The notes: generated by a model not told the origin, from the letters alone. A stretch of 64,000 nucleotides of DNA from Isoetes taiwanensis (GCA_021234155.1 JAJEKV010000213.1:870001-934000), one strand, 5' to 3'. Numbered from the stretch's first letter, positions 1 through 12,349 are shown. A program made the numbers and translations.

Positions 1-83
1 GTTGCCAATCTGCCGTCTCGTGCCTTTGTCATTTTTTTGAGATCAGCTAGAGCTAATCATGTGATTGTCTTGAGCGAATTAGA

Positions 84-105
84 GTGATTAGCTCGAGCTA
101 ATCAC
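84..105. repeat. 22-bp perfect palindrome
   Basis: The sequence reads identically on both strands, with centre GAGCTCGAGCTC-like and outer arms GTGATTAG / CTAATCAC. A diverged half copy (AGCTAGAGCTAATCA) lies just upstream at about 46-60. No gene is attached. Its function is unknown; it may be the end of an old inverted-repeat element. Confidence 0.7.
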
Positions 106-222
106 GTTGCCTTATGGCTAAAACAAGGGAGCCAATATTGGCATCGCTTCTCGTAGGAGTGAGAGAACTGTTCAAGAATAATCTTGAGTATTTGTACCTT
201 CACGAGCAATGTTGTATGGGGA

Positions 223-343
223 AATCTTCATCACTTGAAGGTTCCTGGAAGGAACCTAGCGGCAATGCAATGAGTGACGGCACTCGCGAGCGACGGCGGC
301 GTCAAGTCAAGTTCCTTCCAGGAACCTTCAAGTGATGAAGATT
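223..343. repeat. Hairpin with 33-bp perfect arms
   Basis: The arms at 223-255 and 311-343 are exact reverse complements, separated by 55 bases. The inner part of each arm is itself palindromic (GGTTCC-TGGAA-GGAACC). A transcript would fold into a long perfect stem. It could be a miniature foldback element or a young small-RNA precursor. No target-site duplication was recognised. Confidence 0.75.
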
Positions 344-1516
344 CTCCGACGTGGCCTTCATCAGGTCCAGATTACCTCAGAAGACAAGAAACTCAGCACA
401 AAACAAAAATTACAGGTAGCTGGTAGCAGATTACTCATGCAAATTAGATTGAAGGCCTCGCAAATCCATTAAAGGCCCTATAAATCGGTTGCAAAGCCTT
501 GCGCAGAGCCTCCGAATCAGGAACTATAGTCTTGTGCAAAGCCTCCGATGCAAAGCCTTGTGCAGAGCCTCCAATGCAAAAACACCATAGCCTTACACCA
601 AAGCCCATCCGCATCTGAGGATATGGCTTTCGTCTATGTTTTCTGTGAGGCTATGGCCGTCTAGGTTTTTTGCAGGGCCTTCGTCTGTGTTCTGGCTATG
701 GCGTTAGGAAATGGGGCAAGAAAGCATAACTTTATTGGCGGCCTGGCTTGAGCAGGGTTCGAAATTGGGGGGTTTGACCCTGAAAAATCTGGCCATTTTA
801 AAAAATTTTCGATAATAAAAAAAAAATTCCGGCATTTTTTCAGGCCATTTTTGTAAAAAATTTTAAGGATTTCTAGACAACTACACTATAAATTCATATA
901 TTTCTGGTAAGCCTTAAATATAAGCAGGCATTTTTACTAGATTTCTAAGTTCGAACCTTGGCCAGAAAAAAACGTGTAATCTTAAGTAATGTGGGCCTGA
1001 TGAAGGTTACGCAATAAATAAATCTAGACCATCCATGTCAATGTGTGCCACCAAGGACGAACATTCTACATCAATGGTCCAGGACCCTCGGTACTACGTA
1101 GTTTATTCCGATGTGGCAGTCTGTATGCAAAACACTTCCTTTGACTGTAACTGACCTAGATCCCGCAGTCTACATGCGCATAACGGGGTACCTCTGCTTC
1201 ATGCTTTCCTGTTGCCGTGGCCGATTTGCTCTTTTAGACATTGGGGATCGAAATCCAGATGCCGATTTTCAAATGAGAATTTGTGTAACCTGCTGAATTT
1301 GCAAGCACAAATACGTTTTAGGACCTATTTGCACATACATCTGGGTATGATTCGAAATCCGATGGGTATTGAGAGAAATAGTCTTGCATCTGATTTCTGG
1401 CCTTTGAGGAGAGTGGCAGTTGGAAGTAAGAGATGTAGCCTCTGTACAAGTTAAATTGGTTTATTTGCGGCAAGTCATGGTGCTGGTGCTCAGATGTTGA
1501 ACAGTTTGAAGAAGCA
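344..1516. other. Upstream region of VPS9A; no coding gene seen
   Basis: Positions 480-680 hold degenerate tandem units around AAAGCCTTGTGCAGAGCCTCC. Positions 736-975 show a weak inverted repeat with arms near GGTTCGAA, possibly an old MITE. The remainder is probably promoter and 5' leader of the gene starting at 1517. No TATA box or transcription start can be fixed with confidence. Confidence 0.4.
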
Positions 1517-4502
1517 ATGGAAAATCCGGACATGTTCAACGCAGCCACAGCTCCTCTTTCATTCCATGAGTTTCTGGAGCGTTTGAAGCACCCAGCGGCT
1601 GCAGATCTTGTAAAATCCATTAAAAGGTTCTTCCATTGACTCACATGCATTTGTATTTGCAAAGTGCTGAATCTTCCTTTTTTTCTTTTTTTATGGGGCA
1701 GTTTTATCCTCGACTTTTTAAAGAGTCCTCCCAGTCCCAAGGATGGCCAAAGCGTTCAAGACTTTTTCAGCAGTACGGAATTGGCATTTAGAAGTCACCC
1801 TTTATGGGTAAACGCTTCCGAAGAGGAACTCGAAAGTGCTGGAGAGGTCCGTTTTCTGTCTAAAAAATACATGGAATTTTGAATCATTCTAAAGGTCTTG
1901 CTGATTCTTGAGGTCTCTCATTTTTACGATATGTATTGGTAGCTTCAGATGATGTAGTAAAGCCTGTGTATCCTAGAACCTTTACGCTATTGCTCATATA
2001 TGGATGGGCGTTATGAAATAGTTAAAATAATAAAAAGTAATTATGGGATGAGCATTGAAGGGGAGAAAAATCCATTAAACTTTCATGAAACGATTTTATA
2101 TATTCAATGATTAACACCCTCTGGTGTTTGGGTAAGTTCTGTAGTTGCATGAAGTGTTAATATATATGTCATTTGGTTGGTCTTTGTGTTGCTGTATGTC
2201 AATATTTCATTTCTTGATCCAAGTTATGGTTTACTTTTCTCTTAGTTATCTTGATGAAGTGTGAACTGGAATGTTTTAGATGAAGTGCAAACTGGAATGT
2301 TTTAGATTCGGAAAGTTTTGTAGTGGCGGTGATAAGTTTACATGAGATTTGTAATATGTTGCAGGGACTAGAAAAATATGTGATGACAAAAGTATTCTCT
2401 CGTGCATTTGGTCCACTTCCTGAGGATAATGAACATGATCAGAGGCTTTCAAATAAAATAAGTCGGTTGCAACAATTCCTTAGACCAGAGCATCTTGACA
2501 TTGCTCCTGCTCAAAATGAAACCTCCTGGCTTGTAAGTACAGAACTTTTAGTGTTGATGTCAATTTGACTGAAGCAATTTGTTTCTACAGCTGGCACAGA
2601 AGGAACTGCAAAAGATAAATTCCTTCAAGGCACCTCGTGATAAACTTGTCTGCATTTTGAACTGCTGTCGCGTCATCAATAATCTATTGCTGAATGCATC
2701 ATTAGCGAAAAATGACAGTCCACCAGGTGCTGATGATTTTCTCCCGGTGCTGATATATGTTGTTGTGAAGGTTGGTCCCTCTTTCCCTCCTTCCCTCATC
2801 TGATTAGACACTAATTTCAGCCTTCTTAGAAGGAAGTTATATTCACTGTCTTGCATTCATCTGATTAGACACCAATTTTAGTCTTTATAGAAGGGAGTTA
2901 TATTTGCTGCTGTTGTTATTCGCTGTTATTCAGTCATAAAAATTTGTTTTACTACACTTTTGAGTATGTCAAAATATGGTTTTACTCGGTTTTGCAAATG
3001 CTAAGGTGTTCTATTCTCTTTTTCCCTCTCTCTCTCCCCTCTCACTCTGCATATTTGACGCCTGAATTGCATAGTTCCTCTCTCTGTATTATGCTCTTTA
3101 AAAGCATAATGACACATATCTTTCATTTTTCTTTTCAATATTCTCTCTCTTCAGTTAAGGCGGTCATAGACTCTATGATGTTTTGTGCTACATCTGGAAT
3201 TCTATGACCATCACATTGCTCAAAATAACTTGGATTGTGATACTTTTTCGTAATTAAGTAGAAATTTAAGCTGGAAAATAAAAAGGATTAATGCGTATAT
3301 GCCCTAGAAATTCCTTTGCGGTACATTTCTTTTGGCTGTTTGCATCTTGGTTCTGGTGTCATTATGTTGTTTGGGGCAGTTTACAAGTATTATGAGAATG
3401 AACCTTGCAGCAATAAGTCATGTTCTTATTCCACGTGTATCTATTATTATTTTTCTGAGTATTCAACATCTTTATGCAGGCCAATCCACCACAGTTGCAT
3501 TCGAATCTTCAGTATGTTCAGCGCTATAGGCATCGCTCGCGCTTGGTTTCTGAAGCAGCTTACTTCTACACAAACCTTGTGTCTGCAGAATCTTTTATTG
3601 ATAACTTGGATGCGAAGTCTTTGTCAATGGACGAGACAGAATTCGAGGAGAAAATGCAGGCTGCCACAGCAAATTTTAATTATTCTGCTCATACCCCTTC
3701 ATTAGAGAACTTGTCTTCTGAAGGTCACGAAAAGCCAAAGCCAGCTGTGTTGTCATCAAAACCAAAAGTAGCTTCCGTGAATAAGGGTGCTGAATCGCCT
3801 GTTAGGAGACTTCAGGACTCATCACCGAGTAAACCAATTAGCAGTCACTTGGACTTGGCAAAGTTGCAAACTGTCTTAGACACTGCAGTTGTGGAAGCAG
3901 AGAAGAAAGGGCAACTTGGGAAATACTACCCATTTATATATGCGAGAGCTGGGGATCTTAGAGTGGGAGACATTGAGAAGTTACTTGAACAGTATAAAGA
4001 ACTTGTCCTTAAGCATGTCATGCTCCAAAAGCAAGTGGAGGTTTTGAAGCATTCTTTGGCGGCCCATGAAAATGATATGCGTAACATCATGGACCTGCAG
4101 AAGACATCGATTAATCCTGCCAGCTTAGGTGGAGACTCCCCTCATGTAGAAGGTAATGGGGAGGTCAAAGAGCAATCAGGAGTTGTTGACCATTCACGCA
4201 CCCACAATCAAGAGCCTTCTGTTGTTAGACAGTTGGCATTTGAAAATACAGCCATCTCATCTACTTCAGACATGAATATGCTTGATCAACATCCTGGTGG
4301 TGTTGAACAACTTGAAACTAATTCAGGTCTCACGTCAGGTAGCCATGTGGACTTCCCTGGAGAGAACGCCGAAGATTCAGGCATGGAAGATCCTAAACTT
4401 GGGGCAAGCTTTGTCCTTGATTCTGCTATGGAAGCTCCCAACCTTGAGCCAAGTGTTGCAATCCATAATGCAGAAGAGTCAAGTTTAGTTACTGATGATT
4501 AA
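1517..4502 (+). CDS. VPS9A: VPS9A-type guanine nucleotide exchange factor for Rab5 GTPases
   Basis: Five exons (1517-1626, 1702-1846, 2365-2532, 2591-2770, 3480-4502) join through GT-AG introns into 541 codons plus stop, close to the ~520 aa of Arabidopsis VPS9a. The protein opens MENPDMFNAATAPLSFHEF. The helical-bundle and VPS9 domains fill roughly residues 1-255, with HPLW, EKYVMTK, KAPRDKLVCILNCC and GADDFLPVL. The catalytic Asp of the family corresponds to D189 and the conserved Tyr of EAAYFYTNL to Y229. The C-terminal half is Ser/Glu-rich with a conserved block near FIYARAGDLRVGDIEKLL. In the family it loads GTP onto Rab5-type (RABF/ARA) GTPases on endosomes for vacuolar and endocytic traffic. 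The ATG was chosen because the following residues match the family start. No interruption is seen, so it is likely functional. Confidence 0.93.
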
Positions 4503-4692
4503 GGCCTTAATTACAGGGAGGCAGTGCTGCCTAGCATTCAATCATTTGGAAGGTGGGTCAAGAGGGTAATAATGTTTTCGTGAAATCTGCTATTTATGAT
4601 CTACATTATCATTCTACTGTAACATTTTCATGTGGAAAGCAATATTTGGTATCTTACCTTGTACATAACAGATTTAGATATGGGAAAATAGA

Positions 4693-4698
4693 AATAAA
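4693..4698 (+). terminator. Likely polyadenylation signal of VPS9A
   Basis: AATAAA lies about 190 bases after the VPS9A stop codon, in an AT-rich stretch followed by TTTTAATGTAATTG. Its position and context fit a plant near-upstream poly(A) element. Confidence 0.5.
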
Positions 4699-4930
4699 AT
4701 TTTAATGTAATTGTCAAAAACACCTCTGTGTTAGTTAAGTGTCTACTTTTCATTTTACTAAATTTTATTTAGTTTGTTATACCACGGCTAGGTTGGGTAA
4801 TGACGGTTTTGTACCCTTTGTTGCCATTTTTTTTATTTTCAAAAATTGCTGGGCACCATTAGATGGCTGTTATTTTTTCCTTAAGGTTCTTTTTTTGCGG
4901 CTGGAAGTGGGCGAAAGTGGAGGCAGCCGC

Positions 4931-6470
4931 ATGGAGCAGTTGCGCTTGATCAAAGGTCTGGTTTCTACTTTGCTATGTATTCTGGAGCGGTATGGTGGGT
5001 AGCGAAGGATTTGCATCTGACAGTATATTCTAGCTCTTCATCTTATTGAAACGATTTGTTAGAGAAATTGGTAGATCAGGGCATGGTGGGTCTGGTGCTC
5101 ATGGATGCGGAAGGCAGACCTCTTGAGAGCAGTGCTGCTGCAGCTGCTACAGGCATTAATAAATGCCTATCCAATATTAACAGTTGTCTGGTTCTTGATT
5201 CCCATGCCCTTTTCCAAGTCTCTTCTGAGGTGTTGCACCTCACTGCAGAGAGAACCGAGCAGAATTTAACTCTTCTTGATGAGGCATGCAATATATGGTG
5301 CCCACAAAGAAAAGGGAGGCCAAGGAAGGCTGGCAGCCTTGTTATTTGTGAACAAGGTGAGAGGTATCGGATGAAAAGAAGTAGGTAACATGATAGGGAT
5401 GAGATGGAACGAACGAAGCAAGCAGAGAAGGACAGGAAGCAAAGAGAGAATAAAGTGAGAAATTAAAAGGGAGAAAGAGGAAAAGAGATACAGGGAGAGG
5501 AAACAGAAAGAGAAAAAGAACAAAGGTCACAACGTTCTGGATGTCAGCGTCACAATCACTATTAGTGGCACTGACATCCTTGAAGAACACTATGTGAGAG
5601 TGTGCCAGTTCTTAGATTCAAGATGGTGGTCGCGGAGCAGGGATCAAATATTGATCATCTGCACTTACAATATGTTTTATGGGTTCCTGCAACCATGCCA
5701 GCTGTAGTGAACGTTCGTGTGAGGCAAGTCTTAAATTATCAAACTATCCTCCTCCTGGTGGAGGTATAATGTTGTAATGTGCAAAGTACTGAAGGACACT
5801 CATTAACTAATTTGAGAGGATGCTGGCTTACTGAAAGATACATTATGATATTTTATGGGCTGCCTCTCTGGTGAGCACCCCCATTGAGAGAGTAGGAGTT
5901 TTGGGATGATGCAGCAGTTTGCTGGGAGTTAGACAAGCTTGATGCGATGTTGGAGGAAGAAGAGAAGAGTGGTGAGGAAGACGATGACGGTGTACATTGA
6001 TTATCCCGATGACGAGGAATACCGTGAAAGAAACTCACGCGGTGTTTGTTCCTCCTATAGATGGGAGCTTCAATCCATCTCACTACTACATTGCCCTTGA
6101 TCTCGAAGATCATGGATTTCATATTGGTTAGCGAGAAATTCTATATTCTTCTACATTGTGATGTTCAAAGAATCTAATTGCTTGAATTTGATTGTGCACG
6201 TGTTCATGAGCAGGATGCAGAGAGGGAGGTCTTTGGCACTCCACCTTTCTCCACATCCATTTCCTTAGATTGAGACTCTTGTGATGAGGCATGTGCATTA
6301 GAGCAAATTGCTCCTCTTCTTGGGGGCCCTTTCTTTGACGTAGAGTAGATGAAGCGACAGGCCTAGCGCTTTGTGCATGATCTGTTTTTGAACCTTACTA
6401 ACACAATGGATTTTCTGGAAGAAGCACTAACTGCCATGGACGATCCAGGTGTGCAAGTATCTTGAGGGAG
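4931..6470 (+). pseudogene. Decayed coding-like DNA, family not recognised
   Basis: Two open stretches look protein-like: 4931-5000 (MEQLRLIKGLVSTLL...) and 5056-5388, with MVGLVLMDAEGRPLESS and coil-like LDEACNIW. From 6270 to 6465 a third stretch reads ALEQIAPLLGGPFFDVE and, after stops, FVHDLFLNLTNTMDFLEEAL. A purine-rich run (5395-5525) separates them. Stops and frame changes prevent a continuous product. I could not assign a family. It may be remnants of one gene or an unrelated chance series. Confidence 0.3.
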
Positions 6471-7310
6471 AGGAGGCTCCATGTCAAGCCAATGCTTCTT
6501 TCAGAGCTCCACTAGTTGCACCAAATTGCCTCCAGCCATCCAGATACTATACGTGCCTGATCTACAACAATAGCTTTTTACAGTTTAACAGTTAGTTTTT
6601 CTATTGGTCTTAGACTATGTTGTTTTTAAATGCAAGATGATCCTCTCATTTGTATCCGAGGCAATGTTGTTGGTGTTGACATTAATCTGTGAAGGAAAGC
6701 TGTGTTGTAATATGTGTTGCTCATGGGTTGAAGATGTTAGAATTGTCTGATTCATGCATTAGAATTTTGGATTCCAGACTATTTCTATAGCTGTGGCATA
6801 TGTGCCACTTGTTCAGCTGAGAATTTTTAGACCCATCAATGGTATAGGGATCAATATAGTCCCCTTCCCCTTCTTTTTTTTTTGAAAGTAATAAAAGACC
6901 ATAGTCGTTGATCCCCATACCATTGATGGGTCTCAAAAGTTTCGAGCCATACAAGTGGCACCTATGCCACACCTAAAGAAATAGTCTGAAATCCAATATT
7001 CCAACAAGTGGCATGCAGACATTCCATGAATAAATCAGACAATCCTAACATCTTCAATTCGTGAACAACATATATTACAAAGCAACCTTTTCTCACACAT
7101 TAACATCAACAACGATACGTGTACGAAGCAAGGGGAACCTCTTGAATTCAAGAACAACTTTTAAGACCAATAAAAAAACTAAAGGCTAGACTATACAAAG
7201 ATGATGTTACTATACAAAGCTGTTGTTGTAGATCATACATACATAGTATCTGGATGGCTAGAGGTCAGTGGAGCTTCATGTCGTTGTAGCTTTAGGAAGT
7301 ATTGCACTCT
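6465..7310. repeat. Large imperfect inverted repeat (~400-bp arms)
   Basis: The left arm, about 6465-6865, pairs with the right arm, about 6903-7310, around a short T/A-rich spacer. Matching blocks in order include CCATCCAGATACTAT, GATCTACAACAA, TTATTGGTCTTA-like, GAAGATGTTAG, GTGCCACTTGT and CCCATCAATGGTAT. Identity is high in patches with small gaps. It would form a long dsRNA if transcribed. The outer part of the left arm overlaps the decayed coding-like DNA, so this may be an inverted duplication of part of a gene. Confidence 0.75.
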
Positions 7311-7619
7311 CTGCTTTTTCTTTGATCTGATAGAAAATTTACGTGTGATAAAATTTCTTCTTGGCATTTCAATCCGACACCCATTTTGAGGGATGAATGA
7401 GGTGTTCTAAATGGGCTTCTTATAGTATGATGAATAACAGAGAAGTAGTAGAGCTACCTTTGCTCAAGTGCCAAGTTCGTATGAGAAGTATTCATATCAT
7501 AATTGTTGTGAATGACAGTCTTGCAAGTAACAGGATGATGGAAATACATGTGCTACATGTTCAATATGAGTGCATATGCTTAGAGCATCTTCCATGGACG
7601 AGGAATGCAACATAATTGG

Positions 7620-8781
7620 TCAAGGTTGATCATGAATAGATGAAGAAGTAACAATGGGAGCTTGAACCTGAGAAGAAGGTTGAACAGATGCCTGAGACCC
7701 ACGAAGCTTAAGATCCAGATTCTTATACCAAGGCCCACTTTTCACCATTATACAATCTGATAAAGCCGAGTCCACTGGCATTTTAACACAAATCCTCGGA
7801 CCGTTCATGATGGAATGTGAGATATGAACCCCAAGATCAGTTGCAATTGCAACTAGAAATTGATGGGCCATTAGACCAGGAGGAAGATTAGGTATCGAGA
7901 ACCACCAAGACATCTTTAATGCACGAAACATATCTGGTGTAAAACCAGAGAGTAATACTGATACATCATATATTCTCCACCAAGTGAATCAATCCCTCTT
8001 GATGCCAAAGAGTCCATCGCGTCACTCTTTCAAACATAATAAGAACAAAGTTTTGCGCTAACAACTTGATGGACTGAAAAGGAGGAAGTTGAAGGCGTCT
8101 CCAAAGTCGAGATAACCAAATACAGGACCGTGAAAATCCAAATAGCCACGAGTAAAATATCCAAGGACCGCACATGAGGATAGGTTCTTAGCACACTTAA
8201 TATGAGCTTGATGGTCCACCTCAACCACAGGAAGACCAGAAGCTTGAACTACATTCTGACAGTCAGATTGGTAAAATATGTCATGTGGAGGCAATTGTTG
8301 TTGAAGCTGAGTTTGTCGAGCTTTCAATGTGTCCAAGATCGCGGACAACTCATCCTACTCCCTTGCCTGTACCTTTAAACAGGCAATCAGTTGCTACCCT
8401 TGCCTTTCTAGATGCACTAGATATATCTTTACAAAGCCAATCACTAAATCTTTGATATGAAAGTTGTGTAATAGAATTAGATGACTTCCAAGCACTATCA
8501 TTTGTCTGGGGCTGAGGAACTACATTAGGACTAGAATCTGTACCTGCTTGATGCAAATTCCCATTAACTTCCACTCCCTTACTCGCAGCTCCTTGCAAGG
8601 GAGTAAAATCCCTTTCTTCAAGAACCCTTGGAGCAATCACCAACGATGGCAAAGAACTTCCAACTAAATTATTTACCTCTTTTTGCATGGTAAATGGGGG
8701 ATCATGTATCACCAAACTGGCGGTAGCTTCACGCCGTTTTGCTACAGCCTTAAAAACTGGAGCAATATTCGTCTTGCCCAT
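7620..8781 (-). pseudogene. DUF4283-type LINE ORF1 / nucleic-acid-binding protein remnant
   Basis: Reading leftwards from 8781, four open pieces in different frames keep the order of the plant DUF4283 domain. These are a Ser/Asn-rich leader (MGKTNIAPVFKAV), a RLSIKLLAQNFVLIMF-like core, then SWWFSIPNLPPGLMAHQF, DLGVHISHS and RICVKMPVD. The 'P-x-L-P-P' and 'R-I-C-V-[EK]' spacing is typical of this family, which in plants is mostly encoded by LINE elements as the RNA-binding partner of reverse transcriptase. At least two frameshifts break it. No reverse transcriptase follows, so it is a 5'-end relic of a dead LINE. Confidence 0.6.
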
Positions 8782-8924
8782 CTTTACTAAAAGTGGCCGA
8801 AATCACACAGGCCCAAATCCGGCCCCTAACCTGATAGTAAACCCTAATAAAAGTTATACTGACAGAGAGCCCTAAGCGCCATACTCACGAGCGCCCATCA
8901 TCTCCCGTGTGCCCTCGGAGCCTA

Positions 8925-9045
8925 TGTCTTAAAAATGCCACCTTAAGGATGCAAATGGCGCCATTTGCACCCGCAGCACCCAAAAGAAAGAAAAAAATTA
9001 TGCAAATGGCTGCACTTTTCGAAAAAAAAAAAAAGGGGGAGCCGT
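8925..9045 (-). repeat. Dispersed repeat with 18-bp palindrome, inverted copy
   Basis: The perfect palindrome GCAAATGGCGCCATTTGC lies at 8951-8968. On the minus strand the surrounding sequence (TTTGGGTGCTGCGGGTGCAA, palindrome, then ATCCTTAAGGTGGCA) matches DNA at 11250-11540 on the plus strand. This is therefore one member of a small local repeat family. Confidence 0.65.
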
Positions 9046-10630
9046 AGACAACTATTTCAGGCAACAACCCTACTAGCAGTTCTCTCTACATCGGCCAATC
9101 CCTCAGTAGCCTTATCATTCGATACAATAATCGAGCTAGTAATAGATGGGACATCCTACTATGGTAAAAAAGTCACATGACTTTAGTCTTACGATGTCTT
9201 TTATTCTCCAAAAGAAAACTCTTGACAAAGGGGTCGTTTAAAACTGCATTTAGATAGTTAACATAAAGTTCTACATGACATGCATGAATGCCAAATTGCG
9301 CAGTCATTTGTACTTTGTTTTCTCGTGGGGATGGTTTAATAATGCAATGCCATGACATAAATACCATCTAGTCTTTTCTATATGGAAAGTAAAGCAAAAC
9401 ATAATACTTGTATTGAGAATGTTTCGTAATCCACCTATTTACTCCACCTATTTACTCTTTGAAGTTTAACTTAAACAGACCATAAAAGGTGAGCTTCTGC
9501 AGCAATAGCCTGTAGTTTGAAGCCCTCAAACATTTTATTTCATCAGCTTGAGTAAGCAGTCCAATTCACCATGCTTTTTCTTGACCAATACACCTGTCTG
9601 ACCTAGAACACACCATAACAGCAAAAAGGAGCACAATGGGAGAAGAAATACCACGTACCCTGCAGCCAATCATGTAAACATTAGTGATAATCTCGGTAAC
9701 GATACAAGGGCCAAAAGGTACATTGGGTATTTCTTGGCTTATCGCCCCTCACCCATTGTATCTTTTGCTCTTGAATAGTAACAGCCTACTAAGAATGTAA
9801 AAATCAAAAGAAAGAATCTTGGTCCAAAACCTTAGATATCTGTTACCTTTGGCAGACATAGATTTGGATTTTTAGGAGAAGATATCGTACACCAGCTCTT
9901 TCCATTACCTTGGTGTAATATTCAAACTAGCATATAATAAACATGGCCCTATACAAGTTTACACCACTTACATGGGTCATGCTTTAGATTGGATGCCCCT
10001 ATATTTACAATTTATATGTTTTTGAAGAAACCTTAGGCGTTTGTAAAAGCAGACTAACATATCTGTTAGAACAATAGCTATATTGATGGAAGTTGTGTTT
10101 TCTTAACTCTATATTATTCTTTACCATCTGAAGCTCATTTTAAATTTTAAAGAAAAGCCTTATCTAGTAAAAAATGCTTATAAGCCCCTTTCTATTATCT
10201 GCATCTGTTCTTAAATATAGAGCAAAAAAAATAAATAGAAGCATAAGTAGAGGAAATACTCTAAAGCCAGTAGATACTTATATGCTTTCCTTAATCTCTC
10301 GTGCATGCTTTGATCATAAGAATGGAAACACAAAGCCATACCTGAAGCTAATCTTCATTAGATAATATATTATTTCAGGACATATCGTTCAGAGGCCATA
10401 TTTTCCTTACAACATCCAGCCAGTTCTTCGTTCTCTATTGCAACCACCATTTCATTTTGCCAAATGGCATGCATTGCTATCTTCATATCAACATCATAGC
10501 CTCTTCTCCCCGGCTTTTTGATTCATTACAAAATGTCCAATCTACCAGAATTTTTCCAGCCAAAGGATTTTATTGCCTAGTCTTCTGGCAGCAGCACCAC
10601 TTCTTCTACTCCATACTTTTCTTCTGAGCC
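9046..10630. other. No gene or element recognised
   Basis: AT-rich DNA without protein-like open frames, conserved motifs or clear repeats. The open stretches here are short and lack family features. Confidence 0.5.
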
Positions 10631-10873
10631 ATGGCGACCATAACAAGTAACCAGATGCAAACGAAAGCTCTCTGGCCATCAATTTTTCAACCTGGAGTAT
10701 GCACACGCCGCAGGCTGTGCGCAAACCCTAAGTGTAGCTATGCCAATTTCTTACAATCAAGTATTCGACCCAATTTGGGTCTTAGCTCTACCACAATTGT
10801 GCATCAGTGCTATAGCAATCACGATCTTCCAATTCTCCCAAAAAGATTTTTTAACCTTAGAATTTTGCATTAA
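10631..10873 (+). CDS. Possible first exon or organelle-targeting peptide, unrecognised
   Basis: The 80-codon frame starts MATITSNQMQTKALWPSIF. It is rich in Ser, Thr and Arg with few acidic residues, as in plastid transit peptides, and its ATG sits in GCCATGGCG, a good plant start context. No convincing donor site or downstream mature domain was found. It could be a captured transit-peptide exon or chance. Confidence 0.22.
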   Translation: MATITSNQMQTKALWPSIFQPGVCTRRRLCANPKCSYANFLQSSIRPNLGLSSTTIVHQCYSNHDLPILPKRFFNLRILH

Positions 10874-11249
10874 ACTCTAAAGGGTCCCTTAGTTCCAATA
10901 TGTCTAATGGTTACAAAAGCCATAGAAGTAAAATTATCCATTTACGAGGTATAAATATGCTACTAGGTCCTTAAAGTTTTAAAACAGGACTATTCCCAAT
11001 GGGTTTATTTCCAGTAGGATATGTTAGTAGAACACCATCAAGTTTCTGCATATTCCGCACTTGTGAATCTTTCCCAATAAATGAGGTTTTCCTTTTGCAT
11101 GTACTCGAGTCACCTGCATGTTCTATATTTCTTAGCACATAATGCTCTACAGTAGGTTGGGTTTGCCTTTACGTAGGCGCAAGCTTATTTCAAGCACAAC
11201 TTGCTCAGCATTTTTTAACACACATGTTAACCATGTTCGTGTAATGAAA
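10874..11249. other. No gene or element recognised
   Basis: AT-rich DNA; no supported coding frame or repeat. Confidence 0.45.
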
Positions 11250-11610
11250 AAAAAAAAAATCTTTTTTCTTTTTTTATGCGGCGGGTGCAAATGCGCCATT
11301 TGCATCCACAGCATGCATTTGATGTAGCAGGCCAAATGCATGCTAGTGACATGCATTTGGTAAAGTAGACCATGCTAAGGATGCACGCCATTTGCATCCT
11401 CAATATGCATCAAACATAATTTTTTCTCTCCCTTTTTGTTTTTTTTTTTTTTTTTTTTTTTGGTGGGAAGCTTTTTGGGTGCCGCAGGTGCAAATGTCGC
11501 CATGGATCCTCAAGGTGCCATTTTTTTTTTTACTTATGTTGAGGATACATTCACCAGCATGCATTTGGTCTACTATACCAAATGCATGTTCAGGTATGCC
11601 AGGAGATTTG
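11250..11610 (+). repeat. Palindromic repeat cluster rich in RY-type CATGCA motifs
   Basis: Three diverged copies of the unit seen inverted at 8925-9045 occur here: about 11255-11310, about 11375-11410 and 11440-11530. Each carries GTGCAAATG-GC-CATTTGCATCC or a variant. Between them are several GCATGCATTTG / CAAATGCATGC pairs. These contain the RY core CATGCA, but repeat structure explains them better than a promoter does. Long T runs at 11440-11461 and 11519-11531 flank one copy. Confidence 0.55.
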
Positions 11611-11915
11611 GTGTGGAGTCAACTTCATCTAGCTTGGTACCACTGAAGATTTCAGTTACGTCGAGATTCAAAATGCAGCTTACAACTTTGATCAAGAGGC
11701 ATTTAGTGGGGCATGAATGTTGCGAAAGAAAAGCATGATCCTACTAATGGCGGTGATTCAATTCAGCAACAAATTTTGTAAAAAAAGAATTTCAAGTCAA
11801 CATTCATGCGCTGCTTCATAAACAAATTTTCTTGATGTGTATAAGTTTGTCAATTTGAGAAGTTAATGGTGCCCCTCTTTATGTAAAATAGGTAAATCTT
11901 GCTAACTTAAGTCTT

Positions 11916-11917
<2 letters not shown>

Positions 11918-11951
<34 letters not shown>
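11918..11951. repeat. Poly(T) run
   Basis: About 34 consecutive T residues; on the minus strand this is a poly(A) tract, possibly the tail of an old retroposed copy. No retroposed gene was recognised next to it. Confidence 0.5.
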
Positions 11952-12349
11952 GTGCAGTTTTTATTTCCCTCTAATATTAATGGTGTCAAATTTGGACAAA
12001 ATACGTGTGTGAAAAACTGCTGAATGGCGCCACATTTTTGTATAAAACGTCTTAAAAATATCTTATAAACAATTTCATCCCTAGTTGGAATCACTAAATT
12101 TCTCACTTAGATGAAATTGTAGGATACACTTCGTAACTATGATCATTTAGGTAAATTACTTTACCATGATAGTCTTTTGAAAATTTTCCAGTTTTTTATA
12201 TAGTTATAGGGCTGCGCTATAGGGCTGAATTATAGCATGAGTTATAGGGCTCAAAGTTTTAGGATGGAAATTTATAGGGCTGAATTAATTTATAAGGCTT
12301 TGCTACGAAATTTATAGGCAGGATGTAAAAATACATGTTTGTTTGACAG

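Noticed and set aside
5266-5590. Minus-strand frames rich in Phe, Leu and Ser near 5.3-5.6 kb
   Set aside because: They are reverse readings of a purine-rich low-complexity tract.
11300-11600. Seed-specific promoter from the clustered RY (CATGCA) motifs
   Set aside because: The motifs sit inside a repeated unit and no gene start follows.
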